64,000 bases of DNA, taken from positions 248,001 through 312,000 of the forward strand of contig JASBNA010000039.1 in assembly GCA_038087015.1 (NCBI GenBank), written 5' to 3'. This DNA is from Cerrena zonata. Its lineage: Eukaryota > Basidiomycota > Agaricomycetes > Polyporales > Cerrenaceae. A program made the position numbers and the translations under genes. Each line of letters begins with the position of its first letter. The first letter of the stretch is position 1. Positions 12,668-22,814 of this stretch are shown piece by piece. The notes beneath the pieces were generated by a model, which ran no database searches, was not told where the DNA came from, and saw only the letters and a list, made by a program, of their open reading frames with translations.

Positions 12668-13614
12668 CTCCGAGTCAAAGACAGACTGAAAAAAGGGAAG
12701 AAAAGGGACAGAACACAATGGAGCAGCAAGTTTCAGGACCAGGTGTTTATAAGCCCGTCGTTGTTTTCCTAAGCGTGCCTTGCTGCTGTGATAGGCTCTC
12801 GTCATTTGCATAGAAAACGGGTGTGGACGGGAATACGAAGGTGTTCGGAAACCGCCCATCTCAAGGAGTAATATACGTTCCATGATGGTTGAGGTTGAAC
12901 AGCTTCTGTTGCCCGTATTAGCCGTAGTGGTCCAGCATCGTGCATCGGAATTTTGGCTTCTCAAGAGGACATGCGTCCGAGTTGTGCGTTTCCGAAACGA
13001 TAGATCTTTGCTTGATACGGGGTTCATACGTTATGTAAGATGCATGGAACAGCAGAGTTATCGAAGCAAACATCAGAAACTCGACGACTCGTCTCGGAGC
13101 CACAAATCACTGGTCAAGACTCAAGAGTATTCTGACAGCACCAAGAGTCTAAGACGGACCACTACAAATTCAAAGTGATTGTGAATGAGATGCATATCGC
13201 AGATTCGGAGGTAGCACAGCTCAAACCGGTAGTAACGGAGGTAGGTATATTGGGTGTCCTTGGTCAACAACGCCGCTGAACTCTTCCGAGCCTGGTGGCA
13301 ACATCGCCTATCATATGTTTGCACCTGTTTTGCAACACCTTCGTTAGCATTGCCTTTATGGGACATCATCTGAGAACCGGCGATTAAGGTTGGTTAAATA
13401 GCCGGATAAAAGGATACGTAGATATCAGCTTCCGATCGAGTGCAAATCGTTCATGTAATTACATTGAACGTTGGTCGTCAAAAAAGCTTCTACGTTTACA
13501 ATAAAAGGACAACCAGAATCCAATAACTGTACAGTGGCAAGTGTGACAAGTTTTAACGAAGGCAACGAATCAGAACAGGCAATTGCGAAAAGCTTTTGTG
13601 TGAAACGACAGATT
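12668..13614. other. Intergenic region
   Basis: This separates the start of the aspartic-protease homologue from the 3' end of the second Ifi-6-16-like gene, so it should contain the protease promoter. Short overlapping frames on both strands show no recognisable motif. No repeat or RNA gene seen. Confidence 0.45.
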
Positions 13615-14744
13615 TCAGATGCTGAAGAGCTCAGACAAGATTTTGTTCTCTACATCGCCATAGTCTTCCATATCTCGGCGAAGAAGAGACATACCGGCGC
13701 GCTGCAAGAGCGAAAACCATGAGCCCTCCGGTACGGCAGCTCCAAAAAAGAAGTTTTGAGCCCAGGCAGCGATAGAACCTAAGCATGAATGATCAAACAA
13801 CAATATAATAAAAGATCGATAGGTACAAGATAATACCTTTCACCGGGCCAGCTGAGCCAAAACCCAAGCCACGCAATACCGAAAAACGAACAGCGGGTAA
13901 AAGCGCTTGGAAGACGCGTGACAAGAGGGCCGAGATTAGCATGTTTCGTAGGAAGGGGTGTTGTTCGGATAGATCGCCTGCCATTTGAGTTAGCTAATAG
14001 ACCGTTCAACATTGAACAACTACAAACCAATGAGGACAACAGCTGTGAGGATATGTGGTTTAATATCTGATATAGTTCCGCGCAAGGCGGGTTCGTTTGC
14101 GCCATGCTTGACACCAAAGTCGACTACAATGTCCCCGACCTTATCGAGGAATACGCGAACATCACCTTTACGTTCATTGTGTTGGGTTGCTTGATCGGGG
14201 GGAGGAAAGAGTTCCTGCAGTACACCTGCGATTGCTGTGAATACGGTCTCAAGATCCTTGGAGAAGGTTCCATCGGGAACGCCCTCTTTGTGGTGAAGCT
14301 CGATTTCGGCTTGGACGCGACTAGCAGCGGAAACAATAATGTCCACGGTCTGGATAATATCGGCGATTGGGCCAGACGCTTGCTGAATTTGGTTGTTTAC
14401 TCCTGCTACAACCGAGTCTGCAAATGCGCGAATTCCTTCACCAAATGTTCCTTTCCATAATTCCTCAAACAAGCCGCGCCTTTCAATGCATTGAGCACCA
14501 GGTATAGCATAGGGAAACTTCTCGGCTTCTGAGCAATCTGGAAGGTACAACAATGAGTAGAAGAGAAAGATTGCTAAGGTTGTTTCAATGACCTATCACA
14601 GTACTGGGTACGGGTTAGAGAGGCTTTCATATGGTATTACCAGATAGCTTACGACGAATAGTCTTGGGTGCTTGTAGCGTATCCCAGAGATGCGACATGT
14701 GATACGGCCAGGATAGAAAGCAAGGGATTACCGAAAAATATCAT
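13615..14744 (-). CDS. Ifi-6-16 (ISG12/IFI27-like) family protein with signal peptide, copy B
   Basis: Minus-strand gene with the same plan as copy A at 522-1724. The leader exon at 14744 reads MIFFGNPLLSILAVSHVASL and is followed by a helical exon (14528-14020) containing LFPPPDQATQHNERKGDVRV. Hydrophobic exons carry GLGFGSAGPVKG and SIAAWAQNFFFGAAVPEGSW, then SLLQRAGM, and the stop is at 13615. Both copies share the linker DLSEQHPxLR before the membrane domain. The charged helical region is unusually long for the animal family, whose members are about 80-130 residues, so the fungal proteins appear to be fusions with an N-terminal secreted helical domain. Function is unknown. Confidence 0.8.
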
Positions 14745-16371
14745 TGTGGAGAGAGGGATAGTGGTTGAGAGAGAAAGAGGGGAGGCATACTTGCGTCTGA
14801 ACGTTCTGAATGTTTACGCTCGAGCGCGATGGTGGTAGACTTTGAACCTTACTTGACAGCGGTTCCCAGAAAATGACTAAAACGAGGATTCTGATGTCCA
14901 AAGATATGGCGGAATGGGGACTAGAATTTCACCCGACGTCGTGAACATCATGTCAGGGATGATGTTCATAATCCATTGGCGAGTCCACAATCGGCTGGAA
15001 ATTCGAGATGCGTCATCAAGCTATACTGATGGAATGCAGGTAGCCAATTTGGACTATGTTGGAAGCCCTGCCGCCTGAAGACGGCTCAATCTATGCGTTC
15101 AGTATGTGACTTGGATGGTGCACAGGTGAGGGATCCTTGACTAGTGTATATAGAAGGCCATACCTCGGCCTGGTCTTCTAGGATGAGTATGATGATAGCT
15201 TCACCGGATTGCGAGGGCTCCATGCAGACATCGACAAGACCAAGATAAGACCGTTCAACTTTACCCCACCGCAAGGTTCAAGCAGGTTGATTTCCAAAAC
15301 TTGCTCAGAAGGGACATTCGGAAAGTGCCGAGCGGAGATCGAACCTCATTCTCTTGGAAGTGGGTTCTGCAGCATCAATACACCTTACTTTGACTTTGAA
15401 GAAGCTTGAGGCTTGAGCTTGAAGTTTACAACTTGACCAAAATATATGACTCTCAGCTCAGTAGGAGTCGAGACCCAATGGCTTGACGCCACATACCTCC
15501 ACCGTTTTGTTTGATACTACTATTTGTTACCAGCACGATGTGCAACACCAAATCGGGACTACGCCGGGTTACAGTACCCTTCAGACCATCATGATATCTC
15601 GAGCTCGTTCTTTATTGACAACTGAGACTTAATTGTGCTAAATGTCGCAACGATTCTGTCCTATATTGAACACTTTCTCGACGTGTGGGCGGCTGTAGCG
15701 ACAAATTCAAACGCAGTACCAGGAATCAAGATGCATAAAGACCCAAGGGCGAATTATTTTGTCTTTTCAAACCTCCAAGTGAATGTAAATATTGCACTTC
15801 CAAGTGAAGCGTTTCTTCTCAGCTGTTTATCTACTTCTACTGAGCACAAGTCCAGGATACATTTAGTGATACTTGAGAATCGATCAGTACGGTTACCTCT
15901 CTGTTATCGACATCAAGTAAAATGGATCGAACGTCTCCTCAATACCTTCTAATATCAATACGACTATCCTAGATTGATGACTGTGTCCTAAACTTCCTTT
16001 GCATGTGTTCGGCTGCAGAACCATTTGTGACGACTAAACTTGGATTATTACAGTTTCGTAGTTCGCCAGGTGATGTCATCCGAGGGAACAATTCGTTCCT
16101 AGTTCACTCAACTTTCAATGCAGCCCCAGAGCAAAAAGGCGTAGAGTCGATATCCGACAAGGGTTATGCCGGAGACATGGACGAGAAGCCGACAGTATGC
16201 TCTCCGAGAAAGAGGCTGACAGGAGGGGGGTGGCTGGCAATGTCAGCCTCTTCTTGCATATAGGACGCAGCTGAGAGTCCTATCCTCCTTAGTCTCTTAC
16301 TGCTATCATCCATCGCTATCCTCGCTCAAGTTTTCACTTTTGTTATCTCGTTTTCCTCGCAAGTCTTCACT
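14745..16371. other. Intergenic region, 1.6 kb, between divergent genes
   Basis: Lies between the minus-strand Ifi-6-16-like gene and the plus-strand kinase, so it carries both promoters. A pyrimidine-rich stretch just before 16372 (near 16265-16370) is typical of fungal core promoters. I see no convincing gene, tRNA or repeat in the rest. Confidence 0.5.
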
Positions 16372-19300
16372 ATGCTTTTCGTTAAACTCAAGGTCTTTCT
16401 CAACAAGAGGAGCGCATCAAGAAAGGTATGCACTACCTTTTGCCATCGATGGCTACTTCTAACATCGTACTCAGCCCACTCGTAACCCTCAAACAACCCC
16501 CAATCCCTCACTAGTAAGTTCGTTCTTCTCCAATAGCTGATACATCTACTGACACATCGCTCAGCCCGAACATAACCTATCTATCTCCCAACGAGTGGGT
16601 GCGCCTCCACGGCCCTCGTCGTTAGTTGTTCTGGTAAGTCAGCCTCTTGTCCAACTTGTGCTCTCAGAGTCTAATATGTTCTATGTAGGCCAACACTTCG
16701 CGAGGCGAAGATGCCGAGACATTATTTCCTCAACTGTTCATGGAGGAAGTCTCCAGGAACTGCATCTTCGAAATCGAAAGACCACTGTCCGTTGGACACC
16801 TCAAGGCCCTGGTAAGTATAGTGCTGTGTTATCATGTCTTTTCTAGTGCTGAGTTATGGGGTCATGTTAACTTTAGGCGGCGGGCGGAATCCGTATGTCT
16901 GAACTGAAGTCACTCCTCACCACGGAATGCATGGACTTATCGTCGATCGAGACCTTCGACGTCGTAGTCCCTCTTCGCATTACTAACTCACAGACATCGA
17001 TCGCCATCGAGGCTCCAAAAGAAACACAAGTATGCCTTTCTGAAACGCTTTGCAACAATCTCATTGCTTTCGAAACTACTCCATAATGCGCTCCCCTCGC
17101 TATTACCAACGATGAATCAACCCTTGTTGTACCTGATACCCCCTGCCTTAAATCCGTTCTCCCCAACGTCACTCCCTTACTCTGCCGCCTCACTGCTCAT
17201 CGTACAGAACAAGACATCTCTGTTGTTGATATCAAGCAACTACAATTCCTTCTCCCTCTTACCCCCTCTCTAATCCCCGAACCCAAACAGCTAAGCATAA
17301 ACGACTTCGATATCGCCGGAGTGCTGGGAGCTGGCGCATTTGGCACAGTTTGCGCCGCTCGTTACAAGGGAAACGGAGGAGGAGTAGCATTGAAAGTGAT
17401 CAAGAAGCGAGTTGGGGAGGGAAAGCAGCAAGTCACTCAACCTGAAGATGTCTTCGAACCACTTGGACTAGGCGGAGGACTGGTCAAGATGGGAAGTGCA
17501 AGTATCAAGAACTGCGATACTGTGGTGGCAGAATGGCTGGCCATGCAGCGTCTGGCCCATGTTGATGGCGTTGTGGATATTCTTGGAAGCTGGCACGATA
17601 CCAACAACTTTTATATTGCTATGGTATGTTGAGAGTTCAGTTTGCATATACAGTTTTAACTGACAACTCTCTTTCTCATAGCCCTTGTACACTGGAGGTA
17701 CACTGCAATCCCGGCTTGCTCAAGTAGGCGGTCGATTCTCCTTAGATGATGCGCGGTTTTACACTGCTGAACTTGTAAGCCGCCTTGTAACTTACTTCTT
17801 ATGTGTCATCGCGAACTTAGCCTTGTTTTATTGTTCAGATCTCTGGCCTTGAATCAATTCACGCGCATGGTATCATTCACCGGGACCTCAAGTTTGCAAA
17901 CGTATTGATTGGTCCCGACGGCCATTTGAAGATCGCCGACTTTGGTCTCTCACGCTGCTTCGAGCGACATGCTAGCGAGTTCGAACGATCTGTCATTCCC
18001 GAGCTCGGCGCAACGGACGATATGGACGATGATATATTTGAAGTAACGAATAAAGGATGTGGGACGCCAGAATATATGGCTCCCGAGGTCTTCAGAAGGA
18101 AATTGTATTCGTATGTGGTCGACATTTGGTCGTTAGGTGTTATGGTTTTCAAGATGATTGTCGGTCGAGTACGTTCCAAAGTTTCCGTTTGCCTGATACC
18201 CAATGGCTGACTTATTTCTGTTTAGTCCCCATGGGCGGGAGCCAAAGACGACGCAGATTTCGTCCGTCGTATCGTAGAAGGGGCGTTCAACATTGAGGAA
18301 TGTGAAAAGGATATTTATGCAATTGATGAAGATACCGTGTTGTTTATTGGAGAGGTAACATATCATATCTCGTTTATCCCTTGACGAAGCGTGATCTGAT
18401 TACATTTTTGACAGGTCCTTGCCAAGGACCCCCAGACTCGACCATCAGCAGCTGAGCTCAAGGGGCATTCGTTTTTCCGGAAGTTGTAAGTCAACATTCC
18501 CAAACCCATAACGACGTTATCCTGAACAACTTCTTAGTGATTGGATCGCATACGAGAACAACAACCTCGAGACGCCTTGGACTCCAAGTGTCTCTGAGAT
18601 CGTAGTTTCTCCAACCTCCCGTCAAGGAGTAGACCTCAACGTTGGTGCACATGTCAGCCCAACAGAGGATCTTATTCCGTACTTCGGTCACGTTTCGCCC
18701 AAGCTTACTGATTTTCCTGTCGCCATACCTGCATTGGCATCTTCATCTCCTATTGCATCGCAAATTTATCCTTGTCCGTCTCAACCCCTGATAGGATGCT
18801 CGCTCCCGTCATCCGCCACCGATATTCGACAAACTACTAGTCTACCATACGCCGCTCACAGCGCCTACGTCGAAAACGAATTCGAATGCAACCTGCAACC
18901 AGTCCTTACCTGTTGGACCACGCCCCAAACCTCAACGTCCTCTTCTGCATTCTCTCTTCGTCCCGGGGCATTGAACACCCCCGCCGAACCTACTGACTTT
19001 AGTCTAAAGTCTGCTTCGACCTCGTTCACTGGACCCTGGGCTATACTACAAGAGTCCGTATCCTCGTCCGAATTTGTACTTCGTCCTGGTCCTCTCAACC
19101 TTGCCGTCAACCCGATCGACTCGAGGATCGTCAACTCTGCTTCGATGTCACTCGCAAGGCTTTGGGGAAATCGTATCGAGCCCACTGACGATACGACCTC
19201 ACTATACCAGGACTCATTCGAAACTGTGGATCTTGCTTCAAAGGAGTCATACTCGCTTCCATTCATCGCTTCCAACTCATCGAACCTACGCATATCGTCC

Positions 19301-20260
19301 TGCGACCAAGCCTATGACGCTGTTTACTCTCCTGATGCATTCCAAATGGATCTCCCTGAACCTGCCGATGTTCCTACTTCGGTGCCTCAATTATCGTTCA
19401 ACGCGATGTACCTTGTACTCACGGAAGAGTCCGACCCGCTGCCTCTTACGCCATCTAGACCTTCTGATCTTCAAGGCCTCGAATTCGAATCAAGTCAGCA
19501 ACCTGCGTTGTCATCTCATCGTCAACGCCTAGACCACAAGTCGCCGTCCGCATCTTCTCCGTCGCCATTTACTGAGCCTATTCGTCCGAGATTTGAAGAA
19601 CCTGACTCATCATTCTTCTTGCCATACATGCGTTCAGAAACTAACGCCTCGCGTCTATCATCGTCGGCCTCTCTGAGGTTTACCGCAAACGCTCTATCTT
19701 TGTCAAGCTCATCCTCTGACCAACCAGCTATTCCTGTAGAGGTCCTATTTTCGTCCACGATGACTTCTCTTTCCGACGACTCTGTCCAAAGTCCAGTGCT
19801 CATTTCTCAACCTCCTGATGGTACCATAGCCCGACCGGACGTCGCTAACATCACTACATGCGCTTATGAAGAGGAAAGCTGGGACTCCATTTCCATCTGG
19901 AAAGACACGACGGTCTCTCTCGGGCAGGACAGTATACTAGCTGGTCTAGTGATACCACTTCCAACTTCCCCTCCCCTCCGCTACACGCCAGATTTTGCGG
20001 TCGACAATGGATCTTCGTCTGTCTATGACTACTCATGGACTTCCTCAGTGTCAAGCCAATCTACCTCTTCTTCCGTATCTTCCTTGGCACACTGGATCCC
20101 TTTCTACACTGAAGAAGTTCACGACGTCGATTGTTCACCAGCTCAGTCTCCCTCCTCGTCGAAGAGGACTCCTCCCTCCCCTGTGATACGTTCCCAGGTC
20201 AAGGTTGTGAAACGGTTACGGAATCGGTTTCGGTCTCTTTTCTCTTTCTTTATTCCTTGA
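16372..20260 (+). CDS. Ser/Thr protein kinase (AGC-like) with long Ser-rich C-terminal tail
   Basis: Spliced plus-strand gene starting MLFVKLKVFLNKRSASRK at 16372. About 200 poorly conserved residues precede a complete kinase domain (17300-18490). The domain shows glycine loop VLGAGAFGTV, lysine motif VALKVIKK, catalytic loop IIHRDLKFANVL, DFGLS, and CGTPEYMAPE followed by VDIWSLGVMVFKMIVGRSPW. All catalytic residues are present. A tail of about 540 residues (to 20260) is Ser/Pro/Thr-rich and probably disordered. Introns are short. One problem: the frame leading into the kinase domain contains an in-frame TAA at 17084-17086. A GT donor at 17038 and an AG acceptor near 17235 would remove it in phase as a 0.2-kb intron; otherwise it is a nonsense codon. 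Subfamily is uncertain. Confidence 0.8.
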
Positions 20261-20261
20261 T

Positions 20262-20510
20262 TATTAAAAAAAAACTAAAAAAAGACACTAAAACGAACAC
20301 AAAAATACAAAATACAAAATAGATAGAAATTCCTCTTTCTCTTTTTCTTTTCTGTATTCATTCACCTCTCCCCTCCCCTACCCCATTCCCATCTCCTATT
20401 CCCCTCCCATTCCATTTCCCTCCACATCCCTATCCCCTTCCCATTTCCTCCACTTCCCACTCCCATCTACCCCATTTATCCCTATCTACCGTTATATTTC
20501 CTACCATTAG
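20262..20510 (+). repeat. A-rich then pyrimidine-rich low-complexity tract
   Basis: Directly after the kinase stop, 20262-20325 is A-rich (runs of A with C and T), and about 20330-20510 is almost pure C and T with repeated CCCATT, CCATTTCC and CCCTCC words. The A-rich part may serve in 3'-end formation of the kinase transcript. The polypyrimidine part is a low-complexity tract that could form triplex DNA. No gene is present. Confidence 0.6.
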
Positions 20511-20681
20511 ATACATCATATGTTCCGCTGCTGTCGAAATATATGTCATGAATATACACCATGACTTATACCTCATCTTTATATTCGAAATCTGAATGAA
20601 TCGCCGCGAGAACGGTCTGTACCTGCTCATAACGCGTTTCATTTGTAGTTTAGGGCAGGCTAAAACGCGACTACACAGCAC

Positions 20682-20716
20682 AGGACCCCTGTCTATTCCC
20701 TAAGAGGTTATATCCC
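20682..20716 (+). repeat. Left terminal inverted repeat of the MITE
   Basis: Thirty-five bases, starting AGGACCCCTG and ending GTTATATCCC. It pairs with 21256-21290 with a single difference (T versus C at the ninth position). The preceding octamer CACAGCAC is the target duplication. Confidence 0.9.
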
Positions 20717-21255
20717 GCCTGCGGACGGATGTGGTCGTTTTGGACCCCTTATGTTGTAGTCTTTTGAGGACGGATTGGCCGAAATTTTGGCCGAGGTTGT
20801 ATCCTCCGGCCCGACGAAAATGCCTTATGCGCACGGAGGTTATATCCCTCCAGAGGACGGGTCGACAGTGGATGGATTGACACAAATATATGCGGTGCAA
20901 GTTGTGAGTATATTCCAGCCTGCCGCCAGTCATAATGGCATGTGTGTTTCAATTTGTTTGAATGCAGTTACAAGTTACAACCTTGATATTGAGATAAAGT
21001 TTGGACGGTGCTCAATGTGGCTAAAATCAAGCAGAATTTTCAAAATAGTATGTGCCGTTTTTGATGTTGTATTCCACAAAAAGGACACATTGTGCCGGTT
21101 TCGATGTTGTATCCTCGCAAAGGACGAATCGTCCCTACATCGAGCCTATATTCCAGTTTCGGACGAAAAGCGCCCACAAAATGCAGGTTATATCTCATTT
21201 CGGACGTCTAGACGCTAAAATACAGAGGACGGATTAGCCCGAAAATTGGAATTTT

Positions 21256-21290
21256 GGGATATAACCTCTTAGGGAATAGACGGGGGTCCT
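21256..21290 (-). repeat. Right terminal inverted repeat of the MITE
   Basis: Reverse complement of the left end with one mismatch. It is followed directly by the second CACAGCAC octamer at 21291-21298. Confidence 0.9.
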
Positions 21291-21382
21291 CACAGCACGC
21301 GCCGCCGTCTGGCGGATGCATTGATCCATCTCATTAGTACTTCATCCCATTACATCTCACCAACTTATTACCTCATTGAAAC

Positions 21383-22462
21383 ATGTCTTTCGATTGGGAT
21401 GCAGAAGAAGACGATTTCTTCGCTGGTCCCTCTGTCCGATCCCGCCAAGCCGTCGATGAAGATTTCCCCATTCCCGATGACTTTGCCGACCCTGTGCCAG
21501 GCTTCGGTGACCCAATTGGTTTAATTCCACAAGACACAGCCGAAGAAACCAATTTCCAACAACTGATACGGCATTGGATGAATGAAAGACATTCACCAGA
21601 TATCTTGCCTGGCCAGGAAGTTCTGCTGGGCAATTTGCTAGATCATATTCGGAAACAGGTGGGTTTGCTTCAGCTTGTCTCGTTTAAATCCAGGATTTCT
21701 TTCGTGAAAGTTCTAATTTGAGAAACTGATTGTTTAAAGTCGTAGACAGATGACGTGCAATTATTACGTGCCGATCCTGGCTCTTCGGAAGACGAGCATT
21801 TCAGAATCATGCTGGTACATACGGAGATCGAAAGAGTCAAGTTTGTAATTCGATCATACATTCGGACTCGACTACATAAAGTTCGTCTTGTCTTCCTCAC
21901 TCTGTTTCTTCTTATAACTGAGATTCGGTATTATAGATCGAAAAGTATGCTCGGCATATAAATTCCGACCCAAATATGTACGAAAGATTATCGAAAGCTG
22001 AATTCGAGCACGCCAAGAGGTGATGAACTAAGTTGTTCACTCTACGTCCTTCCGCTGCTTACCACCCTTTCCTTCGCAGATACGCACGTTTAGAGGAGAC
22101 ACACTATACGAGTTCTGTGCTGCAGAGTCTACCTATAGATCAGCAAGGCTTGGACGATAATATTGCATTCATGCCACCAATGAGTACGTATCTGATCTGA
22201 GCATGGCTGTTTCACCATGTTGATATTGAGGTGTTTCCAGTCCCCGCACCAAGCAAAACACGAGCAGTATTCGTTCATGCAAGACAAGATTGTCCTCGTG
22301 TAAAACTATTAGAGTAAGTTGTTTTGTCACCGGAATAATCCCTTGCTGACGCGTTCCTTGTGCAGTGGAAGTATGATGGAAATGAAAAAGGACCAGATAT
22401 CACTTGTACCATACAACGTCATTGAACATCTACTAGCCCGAGGGGAGGTAGAATTGGTATGA
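21383..22462 (+). CDS. sld5: GINS complex subunit SLD5
   Basis: Spliced plus-strand gene. The first exon begins MSFDWDAEEDDFFAGP and contains WMNERHSPDILPGQEVLLGN, a hallmark of SLD5. Later exons carry EIERVKFVIRSYIRTRLHKI, KAEFEHAKRYARLEETHY and the C-terminal YNVIEHLLARGEVELV just before the stop at 22462, as in other SLD5 proteins. SLD5 is one of four GINS subunits and acts in the Cdc45-Mcm2-7-GINS replicative helicase in the nucleus. Exons are separated by short introns near 21659-21745, 21880-21937, 22018-22080, 22181-22240 and 22312-22366. The only odd feature is the MITE ending 92 bp upstream of the start, inside the likely promoter. Confidence 0.92.
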
Positions 22463-22814
22463 TTCATATTCGCGTACTCTATGTGGTCCGAACGATGTAA
22501 CAACATGTACTATATGTACTAATTTCCTGAGTTAGCCGTATGGGGAACTGTTCTGACTGAGGCAGAAGTAGCAATATACGTATGTCAGCCAGTGATAGGA
22601 CTCCGACTTTGCCAAACTTCTAACTTAGGTGGTGTCAACACATATCATGCAAGTCAACAGAGGTAATTCGTAGTATACATGAACCAAATACGTCAAGAAA
22701 GTGAAAAGTAAGTAACTGTACCATCGTTCTTTCGGAAACCATCACAGTAGCTGTTTAGTAATGAAGGCCAGGAATATATCAAATAGAGATACTCACCATG
22801 TCCCTTAGTTTCAG
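22463..22814. other. Intergenic region between convergent genes
   Basis: Three hundred and fifty bases between the SLD5 stop and the stop of the convergent gene at 22815. It presumably holds both 3' untranslated regions. No other structure seen. Confidence 0.5.

Larger units (their letters stand above)
20682..21290. mobile_element. 609-bp MITE with 35-bp terminal inverted repeats and 8-bp target duplication
   Basis: The left end (20682-20716, beginning AGGACCCCTGTCTATTCCCT) and right end (21256-21290) are reverse complements with one mismatch over 35 bases. Both are flanked by the same octamer CACAGCAC (20674-20681 and 21291-21298), the mark of an 8-bp target-site duplication as made by hAT-like transposases. 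There is no transposase frame, so the element is non-autonomous. Its interior consists of degenerate units of about 40 bases, each with a version of GTTATATCC or GTTGTATCC followed by GGACG. Two internal copies begin GAGGACGGATT (near 20768 and 21226). It ends 92 bp before the SLD5 start codon. Confidence 0.9.

Noticed and set aside
15320..15355. GGTTCGATCTC-like T-loop word on the minus strand, considered as a tRNA
   Set aside because: The flanking bases do not form the T stem or acceptor stem.
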